This document shows, piece by piece, positions 12,823 to 23,559 of a DNA stretch of 64,000 nucleotides; positions within the stretch are counted from its first letter, which is position 1; each line of letters opens with the position of its first letter. The DNA is taken from positions 5,512-69,511 of the forward strand of contig ML986604.1 of the NCBI GenBank assembly GCA_010094045.1, in the 5' to 3' direction. This DNA is from Lojkania enalia (lineage: Eukaryota > Ascomycota > Dothideomycetes > Pleosporales). A program made the position numbers and the translations under genes. Under the pieces are notes generated by a model. The model was not told the origin of the DNA. It was given only the letters and a program-made list of their open reading frames with translations, and made no database searches.

Positions 12823-13399
12823 AATGCGCGAGATCAGTCTTAACGCCGATGGGAGAATGAAAATGCTCGCTGCAAGCACAGGAGGTAGACAGCGGAAGTC
12901 TGAGGCATCGCGGGCTGTTTTAAGGTGCGGTGGTAGTGATTGGCCAAGGCGAGGGGCGCTCTGGGCCCGCAAGAGGCGTGCGGGAGGCGTGACTTTGGCG
13001 CCCGCCTGCTCGCAAGGCTGCGGAGGAGTCCCGCCAGGATGCGGGTCGGGCCCCTAGCTGCCGTGCCCTCCCCCTGCCTTCACTGAGCGCGGAGCTGAAA
13101 GATAGATGGCCGGTCCAGCAAACCAGCCTCTAAGCCGGCCATCTGCATGCATGCTGACACGAGCTCTGGCACACCTCGGCGACCTTGTCCTTTGCGCTGC
13201 CAATATCCGGGCCTCTCGTCGGTCCACCTATATACTCAAATGATGGATGCGGCACACTCAAGTTGCACAACATGGGCCAAAAGATAGTAGCACCGTGGTT
13301 CTCTTACTATAAGCAAATCCTCGCCGCGAGCATGACCGACTCTCCCGCTTTGTGTCCAGAGTCCCCACGCTGCCCTGAGCATCCCATGAATCGCCCATC
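12823..13399. promoter_or_regulatory. Shared upstream region of a divergent gene pair
   Basis: The 577 bases lie between the start codons of the secreted protein (-) and the rhodopsin-fold membrane protein (+), so both promoters must be here or nearby. The left half is GC-rich. I see no unambiguous TATA or CCAAT box. The role is inferred from position only. Confidence 0.4.
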
Positions 13400-14780
13400 A
13401 TGGCCGCGACAGCGACGTCGTCGCTGCCGGCAATGCCACCGCCTGCCGGCTTGACTCCAAACTTTGAGAACCCGCCGTCACAGGCCTACATCGTCTATAT
13501 TGTTATGAGTCTTTGCCTCGCCTTGGTGACGCTTCTAGTTGCTGTGCGGATCTACACCAGGATCCGCATTGCTAAGCCGCTATGGTGGGATGATTGTAAG
13601 GGATCACTTTCACACTTGTAGTTTTTGAATCGTTTCCGTGCTTGCTGGAGCATCTTATATCTTTCCTTCTCCGCTCTACAATTGCTGCGTCCACTAGCTA
13701 ACACCATCAGTGGCGAGCCTGCTAGCCTGGGTGAGTTTGACGCCATCGGACTGCTCTTGGAGCCTCTCCGTAGCCTAACCATCCTAGATATTCTTCCTCG
13801 GATTAATTGGAGTCACTTTTGGCGCCGTAAGATGTGGCGGTGGCGTTGATATCTGGAATGTATCTAAACCACGCTACGCCAAATTCAACAAGGTGAGCCA
13901 GCGCAAAGACCTGTCCATCAGGAACACAGTCCTTTCTCCTAACTGCCATAGTATTGGAAAAACATCATGATAGTCGCTCGAATCGACATTACTTTTGCAA
14001 AGCTCGCCATCCTACTACTCTTCTTGCGTCTATTTGTGCCACACACGATCGGGTCCAAACAGATGTGGTTCTGGATCTGGTTCATGATCTTCTTCAACAT
14101 TATCTACTGCATCGTGCTTATCCTTCTCATCCAACTGCAGTGCGTTCGTCGTAAAGATCCACCGCCAAACGGCAACTGCCTCGACCAGCACCTCCTCATC
14201 GTTACCGCTTCGCTAATCAACGTTATTACCGAAGTCGCAATCCTAATTGTTCCGGTGTTTGCGGTTTGGGGATTGCGCATGCCATTGACTCGGAAACTCG
14301 CCATTGTCGCTCTTCTAAGCTTTGGCTCGGCGTAAGTGCCTCGATTCTAGAGCGCTCTAGACATTAAGACCTGTCTAACATCCGCAGCGGGATTGCGTTC
14401 AGCATGGCCCGTCTTATCTGGCAGGCTGTAACCACCAACAACAATCCAACTATCTATAATATGACTGTAATCATGCTGGCGTGAGTATAGTAGACAAGTC
14501 TAACAATGTACCTGTCGCAAGGACTTACTATCCAATCAGTACAGCGGAGACTACCGTGGCAATCATGGCAGGTTGTTTGCCCTTACTATCCTCCTTCTAC
14601 AAATTCCATATCGAGCATCATGTTAGTCATATATCAGCTAGCTTAAACTTATCGCGCCCATCGGAAAGGAAACAAAAGCCTCCGAAACACCGTCATCCCC
14701 TTACTATCTCCACGACCGAATTGGTGTCCACAGATGTCGCGTTAGAAGAAATACGAACGGAGCAGGTGAGCACAAGTTGA
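13400..14780 (+). CDS. Pth11-type / fungal rhodopsin-domain integral membrane protein, 344 aa, five introns
   Basis: Exons 13400-13595, 13711-13730 (only 20 bases), 13788-13892, 13952-14331, 14388-14480 and 14540-14780 join into one frame of 345 codons, each with GT-AG ends. The product begins with a short Pro-rich outside tail, then shows seven hydrophobic segments. The family hallmark WWDD follows the first segment at the first exon end. Other typical parts are a TM3-like segment starting at IDITFAKLA, a Cys-rich loop (CVRR ... GNCLDQ) and a polar cytoplasmic tail rich in Lys/Arg/Glu. This matches the fungal rhodopsin-fold domain found in Pth11-like receptors; no CFEM domain precedes it. 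Ligand unknown; it probably sits in the plasma membrane. The tiny second exon is easily missed by gene finders. Confidence 0.88.
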
Positions 14781-15609
14781 TAATGTATCACAATTAAACA
14801 TCTAGCCCTGCGTGAAAGGACACAAACTTGTCTGTAGGGTTTCCGCATCATTATGAGGGAAGTAGCACGGTGACAAGCACCACTTGAGGCAGGCTACAGG
14901 TATACTGGAATAATTGATAGCACGAACTGGTATCATATTTCAATGTTACACTACACGCCTGGACAATTTAGGTTTTATGCAGTACTTTCATTCCGATGAT
15001 TTTCATAGGAACCTGGGATAGTTTGGTTATCGTGGAGTTGCGGTTAAACATGCTAGAGGGTAGGAACATAAGCTCGGGATATCATCTGGTGGGATTATGC
15101 AATAACTGTATGAATATAGGCCTATTAGTACTTATTGTGAACGAGACTGTCTACTCTGGGGCTGCATGGAAGCGCATTTAATCTCCGAATGGACCGGCGG
15201 TTATTGTGCATTCGGTTCGAGGTGTCTGAAGCGGACTTGTGCTCATTACTTCGATAATGTAGAAGTGTTTATTGAGCGGTAAGGAACGTCATACAGCTTG
15301 TAGAATAGACTGATCTTATAAATTTCTCTCTATTGGCATTCTTCGTTATTCCAACTTTTACAGGACAATCTTTTGCTCCAGATACCTATTCCGACATATC
15401 TTCCCTCCCGTATGCTTCTGTCAAGCTACCATGCGTCAAATCCGGATACCTACTAATTCGAATTATATTTTCTTCTACTCCCCCCTTTCTCTCCTTTTTT
15501 TCAATGCTTGCATCATGCGCTAGCTCTAATCAATAGTGATGATATCGCCGCGCTCACCACGACGAACTTATTGCGGGACGTGGCTAATTTTTTCGCTAAG
15601 AGGGTGTCA
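14781..15609. other. Gene-free stretch
   Basis: Short frames only, no domain motif, no long repeat. Nothing further is seen. Confidence 0.5.
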
Positions 15610-15807
15610 CTACTGCGGTACATTGGCGTAAGTGAGTTGAAGCGGTTGAGATTGTGGGGAATGCAAGGCTAGAGCCCAAGCGCCATAGCCACCCATAGAT
15701 AAGCTGGTGACATGTATACGAGGAGTATCAATGTGGCTATCCAAATGAATGAGGACTTCGTCTAGAAGAGCAGCCAAGATACTTTTAGTTCTAGTCGTAA
15801 CCGTTGT
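15610..15807 (-). pseudogene. Relic of an alpha/beta-hydrolase (esterase-type nucleophile elbow)
   Basis: One minus-strand frame reads SILAALLDEVL, then THVTSLSMGGYGAWALAL-like sequence with the nucleophile elbow G/S-x-S-M-G-G-Y-G-x-W typical of predicted peptidase or esterase alpha/beta hydrolases, and stops at 15610-15612. There is an in-frame stop upstream, near 15,806, and no start or remaining domain. Only about 60 residues of a roughly 250-residue family are present, so this is a fragment. It sits downstream of the HET gene on the same strand. Confidence 0.55.
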
Positions 15808-15828
15808 CTATGAAACACTGCTTTAGCG

Positions 15829-16044
15829 TTAATCCACCTGGTCATCATTTATAGCTTTTGGATAACCTCCGGGCGCCATGGTCAGGTTTAAATTCGAAGC
15901 CATAGTCGCAAATTCCTCAGCTATCATTTCGCAAACCTCTGTTGGAGCACTCTCGATCGACAGATCTTTGCTTCGCAGTTCCCCTCCATTCGGATTCCTG
16001 CGATATTGAACAGAATCGACGCACTGGCTTTGATATATAATCAA
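15829..16044 (-). CDS. Short hypothetical ORF, 71 aa, downstream of the HET gene
   Basis: The frame starts at an ATG two bases beyond the HET stop codon. It has an acidic helix-like middle (EVCEMIAEEFATMAS) and no recognised motif. It may be the remains of another gene or simply chance coding. No family assigned. Confidence 0.2.
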   Translation of the reverse strand: MIIYQSQCVDSVQYRRNPNGGELRSKDLSIESAPTEVCEMIAEEFATMASNLNLTMAPGGYPKAINDDQVD

Positions 16045-16045
16045 A

Positions 16046-18213
16046 CTACACTAATGTCAAGAGTTCTTCTTGAGCTCCGTCGAATATGTGCCGTGCGAAG
16101 TCATACAACTCAACTAACCCTATTCTCTCATACGCTCCGCGCACCTTTTTACTCGGCATGACTGCCAGTCCTATGCCTTTGTACCGGTTCCCAACTGATC
16201 TTATCTCCGAACCAGTATCCGGTAATCGAGTCACATACGAGTTGGACCCATGTGCAAGTAATAGGCATAGTATTCGCTGATCAGGATTCTCGTCCGGCGC
16301 TTGGTCGTTGGTCTCAGTCATTACTCTTTTGCTCTTTTTCGAGAACATTTTCTTCCAATTATGTTTCTTCTTCTCTGGTTTCTGGATCTGCATAGGTGCC
16401 AAGACTTCTTTCTTCTGCAACTGCTCCACCGTATCACAGTCATAGAGAGGAGCGTCGGGCGTGAACCAGCAACCCTCCTCGCCCGCAATCATACGCCATT
16501 GCTGTTGATGGTCATTGCGCTTCCCGTCCCCCTCTGGCAATTCCAAGGAGACTGGAATAATATAGCTACGTATGCGGACTTCGGCTGATTTAACGGCTCC
16601 CGCACTTCCCAATGGTATGGCTTTGGTGTCGTAAATCTCGCATCGGCGGTATGCTGTTCTCATCACGTATAATAAATCATCTGGATACCAAGTTTGAGCA
16701 TCTATTGAAGCCCAAGACCAGGTTGGCGCTCGGTATGCTGGTCTATGTTTCTGCCCTGTCGGGAACTCGTCGCTGCCGACCTGGTATGCTGTCGTCCATA
16801 GCAAGCTCGGTAACAATCCGCCTTCCCACATTCCGCCGAAAAATGGGTCGAAACCAAAACCAAGCGACGAGAATCTTTGAACCACACCATGGATGGCAGG
16901 CAGTTTGTCGGACTTAACAGTCAAGTTGCGGTTTGAGTATTCTTCTACTATGTCGAACCATACTCGCAGGCGGTCGTCCCAATCTAAAGTTTCAAAAGAT
17001 AATGCAAAAGGCCCGATTGATGGCTTGTTTCGAGGTCGAATAGGTATTTGGTAGTCGCTACATTCGCATCTAAGTCCCGCTCGACACTCAAAGCGCATTT
17101 CTTCCACACCGTAATGCAGTATGCGTCTAGAGAGAAGGCGTTCTTGTAGAGTCCATGATCGAGTTGAAAGCGGGTCTGGGGGCCCTTCATGGTTGATAGC
17201 CCGCCGTACGCGCACCCGATTCATACGGGTAATGAATGGATCCAGCAATTCCGGGCCATTTTTAGGATACGATCGGAGAATTGGTTTTGTACTGCCGTCG
17301 GCCCAGGAATTTGCTATCGTTAAAAACGCTCCTCCGTAGACATCCGCCATACGCGCAGCTTCAATATCCCAGTCATTCGGATCATCCTGCACAATGCAAA
17401 GCGAGTCAATCCATAGATAGCGTATTCCGAGCTTGCGGGTGATTGTGACAGCATCCTGAAAAGCCTGTGGCAACGTAGCCATAGAAATATTTTGTAACCT
17501 TTCCCGAAGAGTGGCTTTAGTCGTATTAGACAGATGCTCCCTTCCCCAACAATGGCTAAGGGCAGTGTACGGTGCCTGGATTCCGTTTGTAACCAATAGC
17601 TTGACGTTTGTGGCGGCTCCTAAATATCCAACGTCGAGGACCCTGGTAGGGAGTTTGGATTCGGCTTGAGGGCCTACTAGGTTATTGCAATTCTGATGTT
17701 TCGTTTTGCAGTCATCTATCCAACCCTTCACCAACGTAAACGCTTCATCGCTGCCGCAATCGGGGATCACATCTCGCTTTCTGCTCCAGTAGTCGAGACC
17801 ATGTTTGTTGCCTATGAACATAACTAAGTTAGTTGAGGGTAGCGGTAATGAGAGCATGGAGTCATGATTCAAGTAGAGGTTGACGTACTTGCGGACGCAT
17901 AGAACTCTATCTTTACGTTTTCCCCTCTAGCTTGAAATTGAGTGTACAGACCTGTTTGACCTGTCCGCCATGTCCAAAATTCTAGTTCAAAATTCTCTGA
18001 AATGTTACGGCCCTGGGCGAAAGATTCCATTGCTCCCCATAAATCCGTACATATTGGGCAAAACGAAATATCTAAGGCATCCGTCATCCATGATACTGGT
18101 GTTGAGCTTGGACCGGTCCGAACAAAAGGCGTGTTTGGATCTCGACTTAACAAATTCTTATTTCGTTGCCAAGCCGAGAAAAGGCCCTGACAACCTCGGC
18201 AGATGCCCGACAT
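16046..18213 (-). CDS. HET-domain (heterokaryon incompatibility) protein, 696 aa, one intron
   Basis: Exon 1 is 17889-18213 and exon 2 is 16046-17811, joined across a 77-base intron (17812-17888, GTACGT...TAG); the split serine codon keeps one frame of 697 codons. The N-terminus carries Cys pairs (CRGC and CPIC) of a possible metal-binding head. The HET domain starts near residue 190 with YTALSHCWG, then shows a LPQAFQDAVTITRKLGIRYLW-like core, LWIDSLCIVQDD and a following RSWTLQERLLSRR motif, the usual signature blocks. The C-terminal half has a Lys-rich patch (KPEKKKHNWKK) and no recognised effector domain. HET proteins act in nonself recognition and cell death after hyphal fusion; the partner of this one is not visible here. 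Neighbouring genes give no clear het locus. Confidence 0.93.
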
Positions 18214-18486
18214 TTTAGGGCTGTTTCTCCTTTCGTAGCCTCCGTTTATTGGGATCCTCGCTGGATTTTATAGCGATCCTCCGATGTTAATTGGCTTAAT
18301 CCTAAAAAGGCTAATTATGCGAAATACGAAGTCTAAGTGAAGTTTTTGCCAAGGGGATACTTGGCATCCTAAATAGTTGATGCAATAGTCGTATGCGCAT
18401 GCTTGTTTTAATGGGCCTAGGTTATTTTCTGAAGCTTTGTGAGTTGCTTTAGAAGTAACTCTACTGTGGTGTCAAAGGCCCCTATT

Positions 18487-19098
18487 TTATTTTGCCTCAA
18501 GGTTGCTAATCAACGTATAAAGCTCTTCCCTCAACTTGGCAAGCTCCAGGACAGAGTTCTCTTTCGAGAATAAATCGCGAAGTAGTCCGAGGAGTGGGAT
18601 CGGGTGTAGAATATACTCGTATTTGATTGTATAAATTGTAGTATTCACTCGATCCCTCAATATGCTCTGGAACCCTTCTTCTGCAAAGTCATAGAGCTTT
18701 CGAAGATTTTTTAGGCTCCGCTGTCGGTGTGCGATGATAGCGTCCAATTGTCGTACAAGGAACCTTGCAAGCTCTAGCTTGTCAAAAGAGCTTAGGGTGA
18801 ACGAAGATATGACGTCATCATTGGAGGCTCGGACGCGTTCTAGGACAGCGCATAGCTTCGAGCAAGGAATGAAATTGAGGCTCGGATAAGGCCGAATACT
18901 CGGATCAATATGTTGTTGTAGAAATGGATACTTGCTGAGCTGGGATATAATCTCATTTATTTGGTATACTGTTGAATTTTCAGTGTCACTTTGAAAGGGG
19001 CATTTGCTCTGGGTTTTGGTATTCTGGAAAATGGATCTGGTAGACTGGGCTATGAGACATGCGGCAGCGAGAGTAGAGAATATATGCGAGGCGCGCAT
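18487..19098 (-). CDS. Orphan secreted protein, 203 aa
   Basis: The frame extends to an ATG at 19182, but I start at 19098 because that ATG opens a signal peptide (MRASHIFSTLAAACLIAQS). The mature part is mostly alpha-helical in character, with many Leu/Glu/Arg and few glycines (KLELARFLVRQLDAIIAHRQ as an example). Three cysteines are visible, in KCPF and in a CSKLC pair. There is no intron. I recognise no domain. It could be an effector-like or hydrophobic-surface-binding-like protein, but that is a guess from secretion, size and helicity only. Confidence 0.65.
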   Translation of the reverse strand: MRASHIFSTLAAACLIAQSTRSIFQNTKTQSKCPFQSDTENSTVYQINEIISQLSKYPFLQQHIDPSIRPYPSLNFIPCSKLCAVLERVRASNDDVISSFTLSSFDKLELARFLVRQLDAIIAHRQRSLKNLRKLYDFAEEGFQSILRDRVNTTIYTIKYEYILHPIPLLGLLRDLFSKENSVLELAKLREELYTLISNLEAK

Positions 19099-19182
19099 TT
19101 TCGCCAGCGGCGGATATGAGGCTCTACAATGACAAGAGAAGGGAGATGAGATACGACCATAGGCCAGCGTATGCAAAGTCAT

Positions 19183-20142
19183 AAAGGAATTGTTCGCCAG
19201 CTAATTAGTTGTTGCTTGACATATCATCGAGTATGCTGATGGGACGGTGACAACTCATCAAGAGCTGTTGGGCGGGGTAAATGTGTGGTTTTATGTTCCA
19301 AGGTTATGCACCTAGTCGAGGCTTACGCCTCAACTTTAGCCACATCATGTGCACGCCGCGTTTCAAGATATCTAATATTGGACTGACTGAGCCTCAAGTA
19401 AATAAGCTTCGTTTCATAGGCACAAGACATAGAAAAGGCTTCAGTGTTGAGATTCGCGCGAGGTATTCATATGCTTACCTTATGCTTCCTCAAAGCTGTG
19501 AAGTTGCCCCACATCAGTTAATGGGAGGCTGCCACTCTATTTTTTTTAACTTTCCAGTGTAACAGTACATTATTCTAAAACCACCTATAAAACTCATCAG
19601 TCCATCGGGAGAACATCAGGGGGTTGAGTAGGGAACAACAAAGTTGTTGCCACAGTTTTGTGACTTATAGCTCGTGCGACCCAGGGTTCTTGTGCTATGT
19701 ACGTGAACTACGCATTTCTTGAAACTCTAGAAGGTTGTCGATATTTCAAAGCTATCAACGTGCACGCTACACTGATTTATACGCACAGAGGGAATTGTCC
19801 CTGCGATCTGAATAGTAATGTGGGGAAGTCCGTTGAATATCCGAAGCTTTCCTCGGAATGGTTAGCATATATTTGACTTTCGGAATCCTTTGAATAGCGG
19901 ACAAACGGGTAATAGACAACCGCTACAAATAATGATGATCGAGTTTCATTCCCTTTTCTATGAGATTAAATGTGGCGCATCGCTCAGCCCGACTCAGCCC
20001 CAGCCTTCCCGTCCGATATGAGCTGAGCTTGCCGAACGAAATTCGTCAGTCTCCATACTCTTTGCCTCGTTCCGGCTCCTCTTAGGTTGATATTCTCCAT
20101 CAAGCATCTCGCGAGTTCCCAATAGTCCTTAAAAATTACGTA
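19183..20142. other. Gene-free stretch
   Basis: No coding signature and no long repeat seen. It is the upstream region of both the minus-strand secreted protein and the broken gene that starts at 20143. Confidence 0.5.
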
Positions 20143-21356
20143 ATGGAAGTGGCAGGCCTTGTTCTTGCAGTTACACCATTGCTTGCCAAATGTGCCGAGG
20201 TCGCAAAACTAATACATACAGTCCGAGGAAAATTACAAATCTGTGCCATGGATACTCGAGTCGATCGGGACGGAATGCAACAATATCAACTTCAATTTGG
20301 TAACGATACAGCGCCTACATGCACGTCGACAAGGCTTTACCAGAGGACAGCTTGACGAGCAATATGTGGATAGATTGCGGGATATTGTTGAAGAGTGTTT
20401 CTATTCCGTAGAAACTATGGAGAGCAATACGAATTAGATCTGCCGTGACAGATGTACGAAAGAAGATGCTGGATCAGGCCAGCTCTTGGAAGAACGGAGA
20501 AGGCCAAATTCGTATGAACGAAGATGAAATCAATCAGCTATTCCAACATCTGTGCGAACACCAAATGAATCTGAGCAAAACGTTTAACATCACGCAGACG
20601 TAATTTTTCACTTCTATATTTGCCTCTCCACAGGCCGTTAACAACTCTAGGCACTATCTCAATCAGATCTACGATTTTATTGCCACATAAGGGACAGTGC
20701 TCAGCAACTTCATTAATCGGCTACCGCGTGCTCGACTCACGAGGCCCCCTTGTAGCATACCTTCGAATAACTCGGGTTGGTGCTAAAGACCGATCATCCA
20801 GATGAACAAATCCATCAACACTGCCGCCTCTGAGTTTGACCGTTAGCTCATGAAGCCGTCGGTTTACTAAAAAACGATGAAATCTAATCTCTGGGGGGTT
20901 TCGACAACATACTCAGAGTATTTTATGGAGATAGCAAATCACCTTTTCGAAGAGTTGTCGATTAGGCCTGTTATTTCGATGGCTTTGTCTAGAAACCAAA
21001 TCGAGGCTTCGGACCTGGCTTCAGCTATCATGGAGACAGTTTCTAAGGGTGAACATGCCGAGGCCTAGGTGAATAACGGACCTCAAACCAGAGAGCCACC
21101 ACAAAGTCCCGGACATCCGGGGATGCAACAAGAATCGTCGCCCCTGCTTGAAGAGCTAGCATCTCCCGAGTCTCGCCAAAGCCTCGGTCACGATCAAAGC
21201 ACGGAGGTTGACAGCAATAAACAACCCCTGGAGGCTGCGGAGGCTTCACCCAATATTCCCAAAAAATCAAAGTTGTCAGGTTTGAAACCGGGAGCAGTGA
21301 GGACAGTGAAGGAGCTCTACCGGTTTAAAAAAAGTAAGGTCAAGCCGTTGCTATGA
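20143..21356 (+). pseudogene. Broken gene with a fungal N-terminal (PigL_N / NLR-leader type) domain
   Basis: It opens with MEVAGLVLAVTPLLAK, the hydrophobic leader common at the start of fungal STAND, ankyrin and azaphilone-cluster-L type proteins. The next part of the domain continues in another frame (ESIGTECNNINFNLVTIQRL ... DIVEECFYSVETME), and a third frame holds a helix with KMLDQASSWKNGEGQIRMNE and a QHLCEHQMNLSKTF end. Frame changes near 20,236 and 20,436 lack clear GT-AG introns, so I read them as frameshifts. A Ser/Pro/Glu-rich frame at 21,069-21,356 ending in a basic KKSKVKPLL tail may be its C-terminus. No nucleotide-binding or repeat domain follows, so only the leader survives. 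Confidence 0.5.
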
Positions 21357-22435
21357 CTAGTTGCTCCTGTTCTATGTAAAAAGTCCTCTAAGCTAGAGGA
21401 TAAGAATATTGCTAAGTAAGCTGATTCCAAGTCATAAAGAGTAGCCTGAGCTGCTAAAGGATCATAGTGCCGCAGATGCGAAGTGCTTGGATATTGCAAC
21501 CAAGATATCTACAGTTTACTTCTCTGTGAAACAAGGGGCGACCACCGACGGATGATTACGTGCCAAGAATCTGGTATAATCAAATCTTGCATTTCGAGTA
21601 AATACATCCTTCACTCTACCAAAGGGCGTAGGCTGACTCAATAGCGTGGAAGGTGAGCGCTACAGCCTCTACGTCAACGATTGCTCTAGTTAGGGTGAAA
21701 TCGACCGCTTGCGGCCGATAAATTATGTCAGCCAGAATTATCACCTATATAAGCCTTCATGCTTTAGCAGCAAGAAGGTCGGCCTTTTTGTTCCTGATAA
21801 ATTATGTTACGGCTAAGCTATTCACAGTTAGCCCCTTGGCAGGTCCAGGGATATATATGTAGCATGTCTCGCATTTCTAGTCAATAGACGCAGTTTTTCC
21901 AACCCTCATCAGAGCCAGCCAGCTCTGACAAATTATATCAACATCTATGCGTTTATTGCTTGTTTCTTCATCGCGTCACCTGCGTTACTAGAGAAGCTAC
22001 AGGATACATGGATACCTGAAGGAAAGTCGTATTCCCCTAACACTCCAATCGATCTCGTAGGTTGTCGAACGGAAGCTTGCGGCGACCCCGTAATCGTATG
22101 AAAGTTAGCGACACATGGAGTGGGCTGCATAGCCAAGGAAGTGGGTGAGCGATATAGTAAATAAATAGGCGTGATTGCGTATGTGGGGTATGATTCTGTA
22201 ACAGGGAGCGATATCTTCGAAGAGGTAAGTCATCCCATCGGAAACTACATCTTATAGCTAGTAACAACTTTAGGTGTTGATTGCTGCGTTTGAGCCCCCG
22301 AAGCCCATTCGAAAGAGTAGAATAGATATATTAAAGGGGATATTACGCTTAGAAGTGCCCATATAGGAAGATCAGGGAAATTATGGGAGACCTCCGGTCG
22401 GATTTCTCTAATACATCTATTTGTCGTAGTAATAC
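21357..22435. other. Gene-free stretch left of the LTR fragment
   Basis: Stops are frequent in all frames and no motif is recognised. The word AAATTATGT or close variants recurs near 21,720, 21,800 and 21,930, too loosely to call a repeat. Confidence 0.4.
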
Positions 22436-22628
22436 TGTCATGGGGATTTTGGCTAGTCTGCCGAGCTGTATCAGATATCGTCGTACGATAGCACGGTCGA
22501 TATCATGCTGGATATCAGCTGATATACCCCTTTTCCATGTACATATATATGGCCCGCTAGCCATCTTCAATCAAGCAGTTCAGTTCTTCATCTCTCTCCC
22601 TGAGACAAGACTCGCCTTTCACCACAAA
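22436..22628 (+). repeat. Partial solo LTR of the copia family
   Basis: It matches 10531-10735 of the copia LTR from its first base (TGTCATGGGG against TGTTATGGGG) to ACCACAAA, but lacks the last 100 bases. The GATATC sub-repeat block is shorter by about one 13-base unit than in the 10.5 kb copy. No target duplication is visible, consistent with 3' truncation. Confidence 0.8.
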
Positions 22629-22715
22629 TACTAGTCTTTACGCCGTATAACAAATTGATTCGGTATTCTTGAGATATTGCCCACTTAATAACATATTACA
22701 CGGTAAAAATACACT

Positions 22716-23559
22716 TTATATTCCAAGCAATCTTCGGACATCTGGCTCTCCTCGCTCAAATCCCTCCAAGATCTCTTCCCAAGACCGCTCAATAACCCTA
22801 TCATCCTGCACCAGTTCCCCCAATCCTGAAGGAATATTAGAAAAACAATTCAATATCAAGACATCAGCACTTAAGCATGCAGAATATCACGATGCCAGAG
22901 CCGACCATGACTCTTCGTCGAATCCCACGTCGATTCGTCATTGGCCTTTTGGAGTAAGCTTACATCGTACTAGTCGCGCTTAACGTCCATATGTGCAACA
23001 CTATTGACGAACGTCAAGTGCGGTACATCATCCTTCACGCCATTCATCTTTCGGAGGAGCGGTAGGAGTTCCACGGTTATGAGTGCTGTTGAGAGGACAT
23101 TCAATTGCAGCGCCTCTCCTATCCGGCCGCAGACTTTTCATATTTAGAGTTCGCTAACCCGGAATTAAGCAGTGCGATGTCCCGACCCGGGACTTCTTTT
23201 TCCTGCGCTGTGACAAATGTTTTGACGGAGTCAAAAGAACCAAGATTAATCCGAACCACCGTAATAAACCCGCCACCCCGGCCGGTCCTATGCATAATCT
23301 GTCTCTTAGCCGCTTGGCCTTTCTCGAGGGATCGGACTGCTAAGATGATCTTTTTGGCTCCTTTCTGTGGGTATTTGAGAACTGCTTCGAAGCCTAGACC
23401 AACGTTCGTTCTAGTAACGAGAATGGTTTCGCTGGATAATGAGAGATCTGGGTCCGCGGATGGAATCTTGACGGCTCATCGGAGTTTGGAAAGACCTGTC
23501 AATCCGGGAGGTGGACCGCTGGGTGATTCGCAGGCCTGAATAAGGTTTAGAGAGGTCAT
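22716..23559 (-). pseudogene. Short-chain dehydrogenase/reductase pseudogene with RIP-type nonsense mutations
   Basis: From the ATG at 23559 one frame gives an N-terminal tail, then ILVTRTNVGLGFEAVLKY, which is the SDR cofactor loop (family TGxxxGxG, here TRTNVGLG). It continues with AVRSLEKGQAA, NLGSFDSVKTFV, DIALLNSGL (family NAG), EALQLNVLSTALITVELL and LTFVNSVAHMDVK. A C-terminal piece in another frame (QDDRVIERSWEEILEGFE) ends at 22716. In-frame stops occur after KLR (TGA), before EALQ (TAG where family members usually have Trp) and after KRD (TAG, again a likely Trp). Two of these are TGG-to-TAG, i.e. CpA-to-TpA on the other strand, the RIP signature. The gene is dead. Confidence 0.8.

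Noticed and set aside
12497..13057. Plus-strand frames opposite the small secreted protein and its promoter
   Set aside because: They overlap a well-supported spliced gene on the other strand and have no motif.
16086..17339. Several plus-strand frames opposite the HET gene
   Set aside because: Shadows of the HET coding strand without protein-like features.
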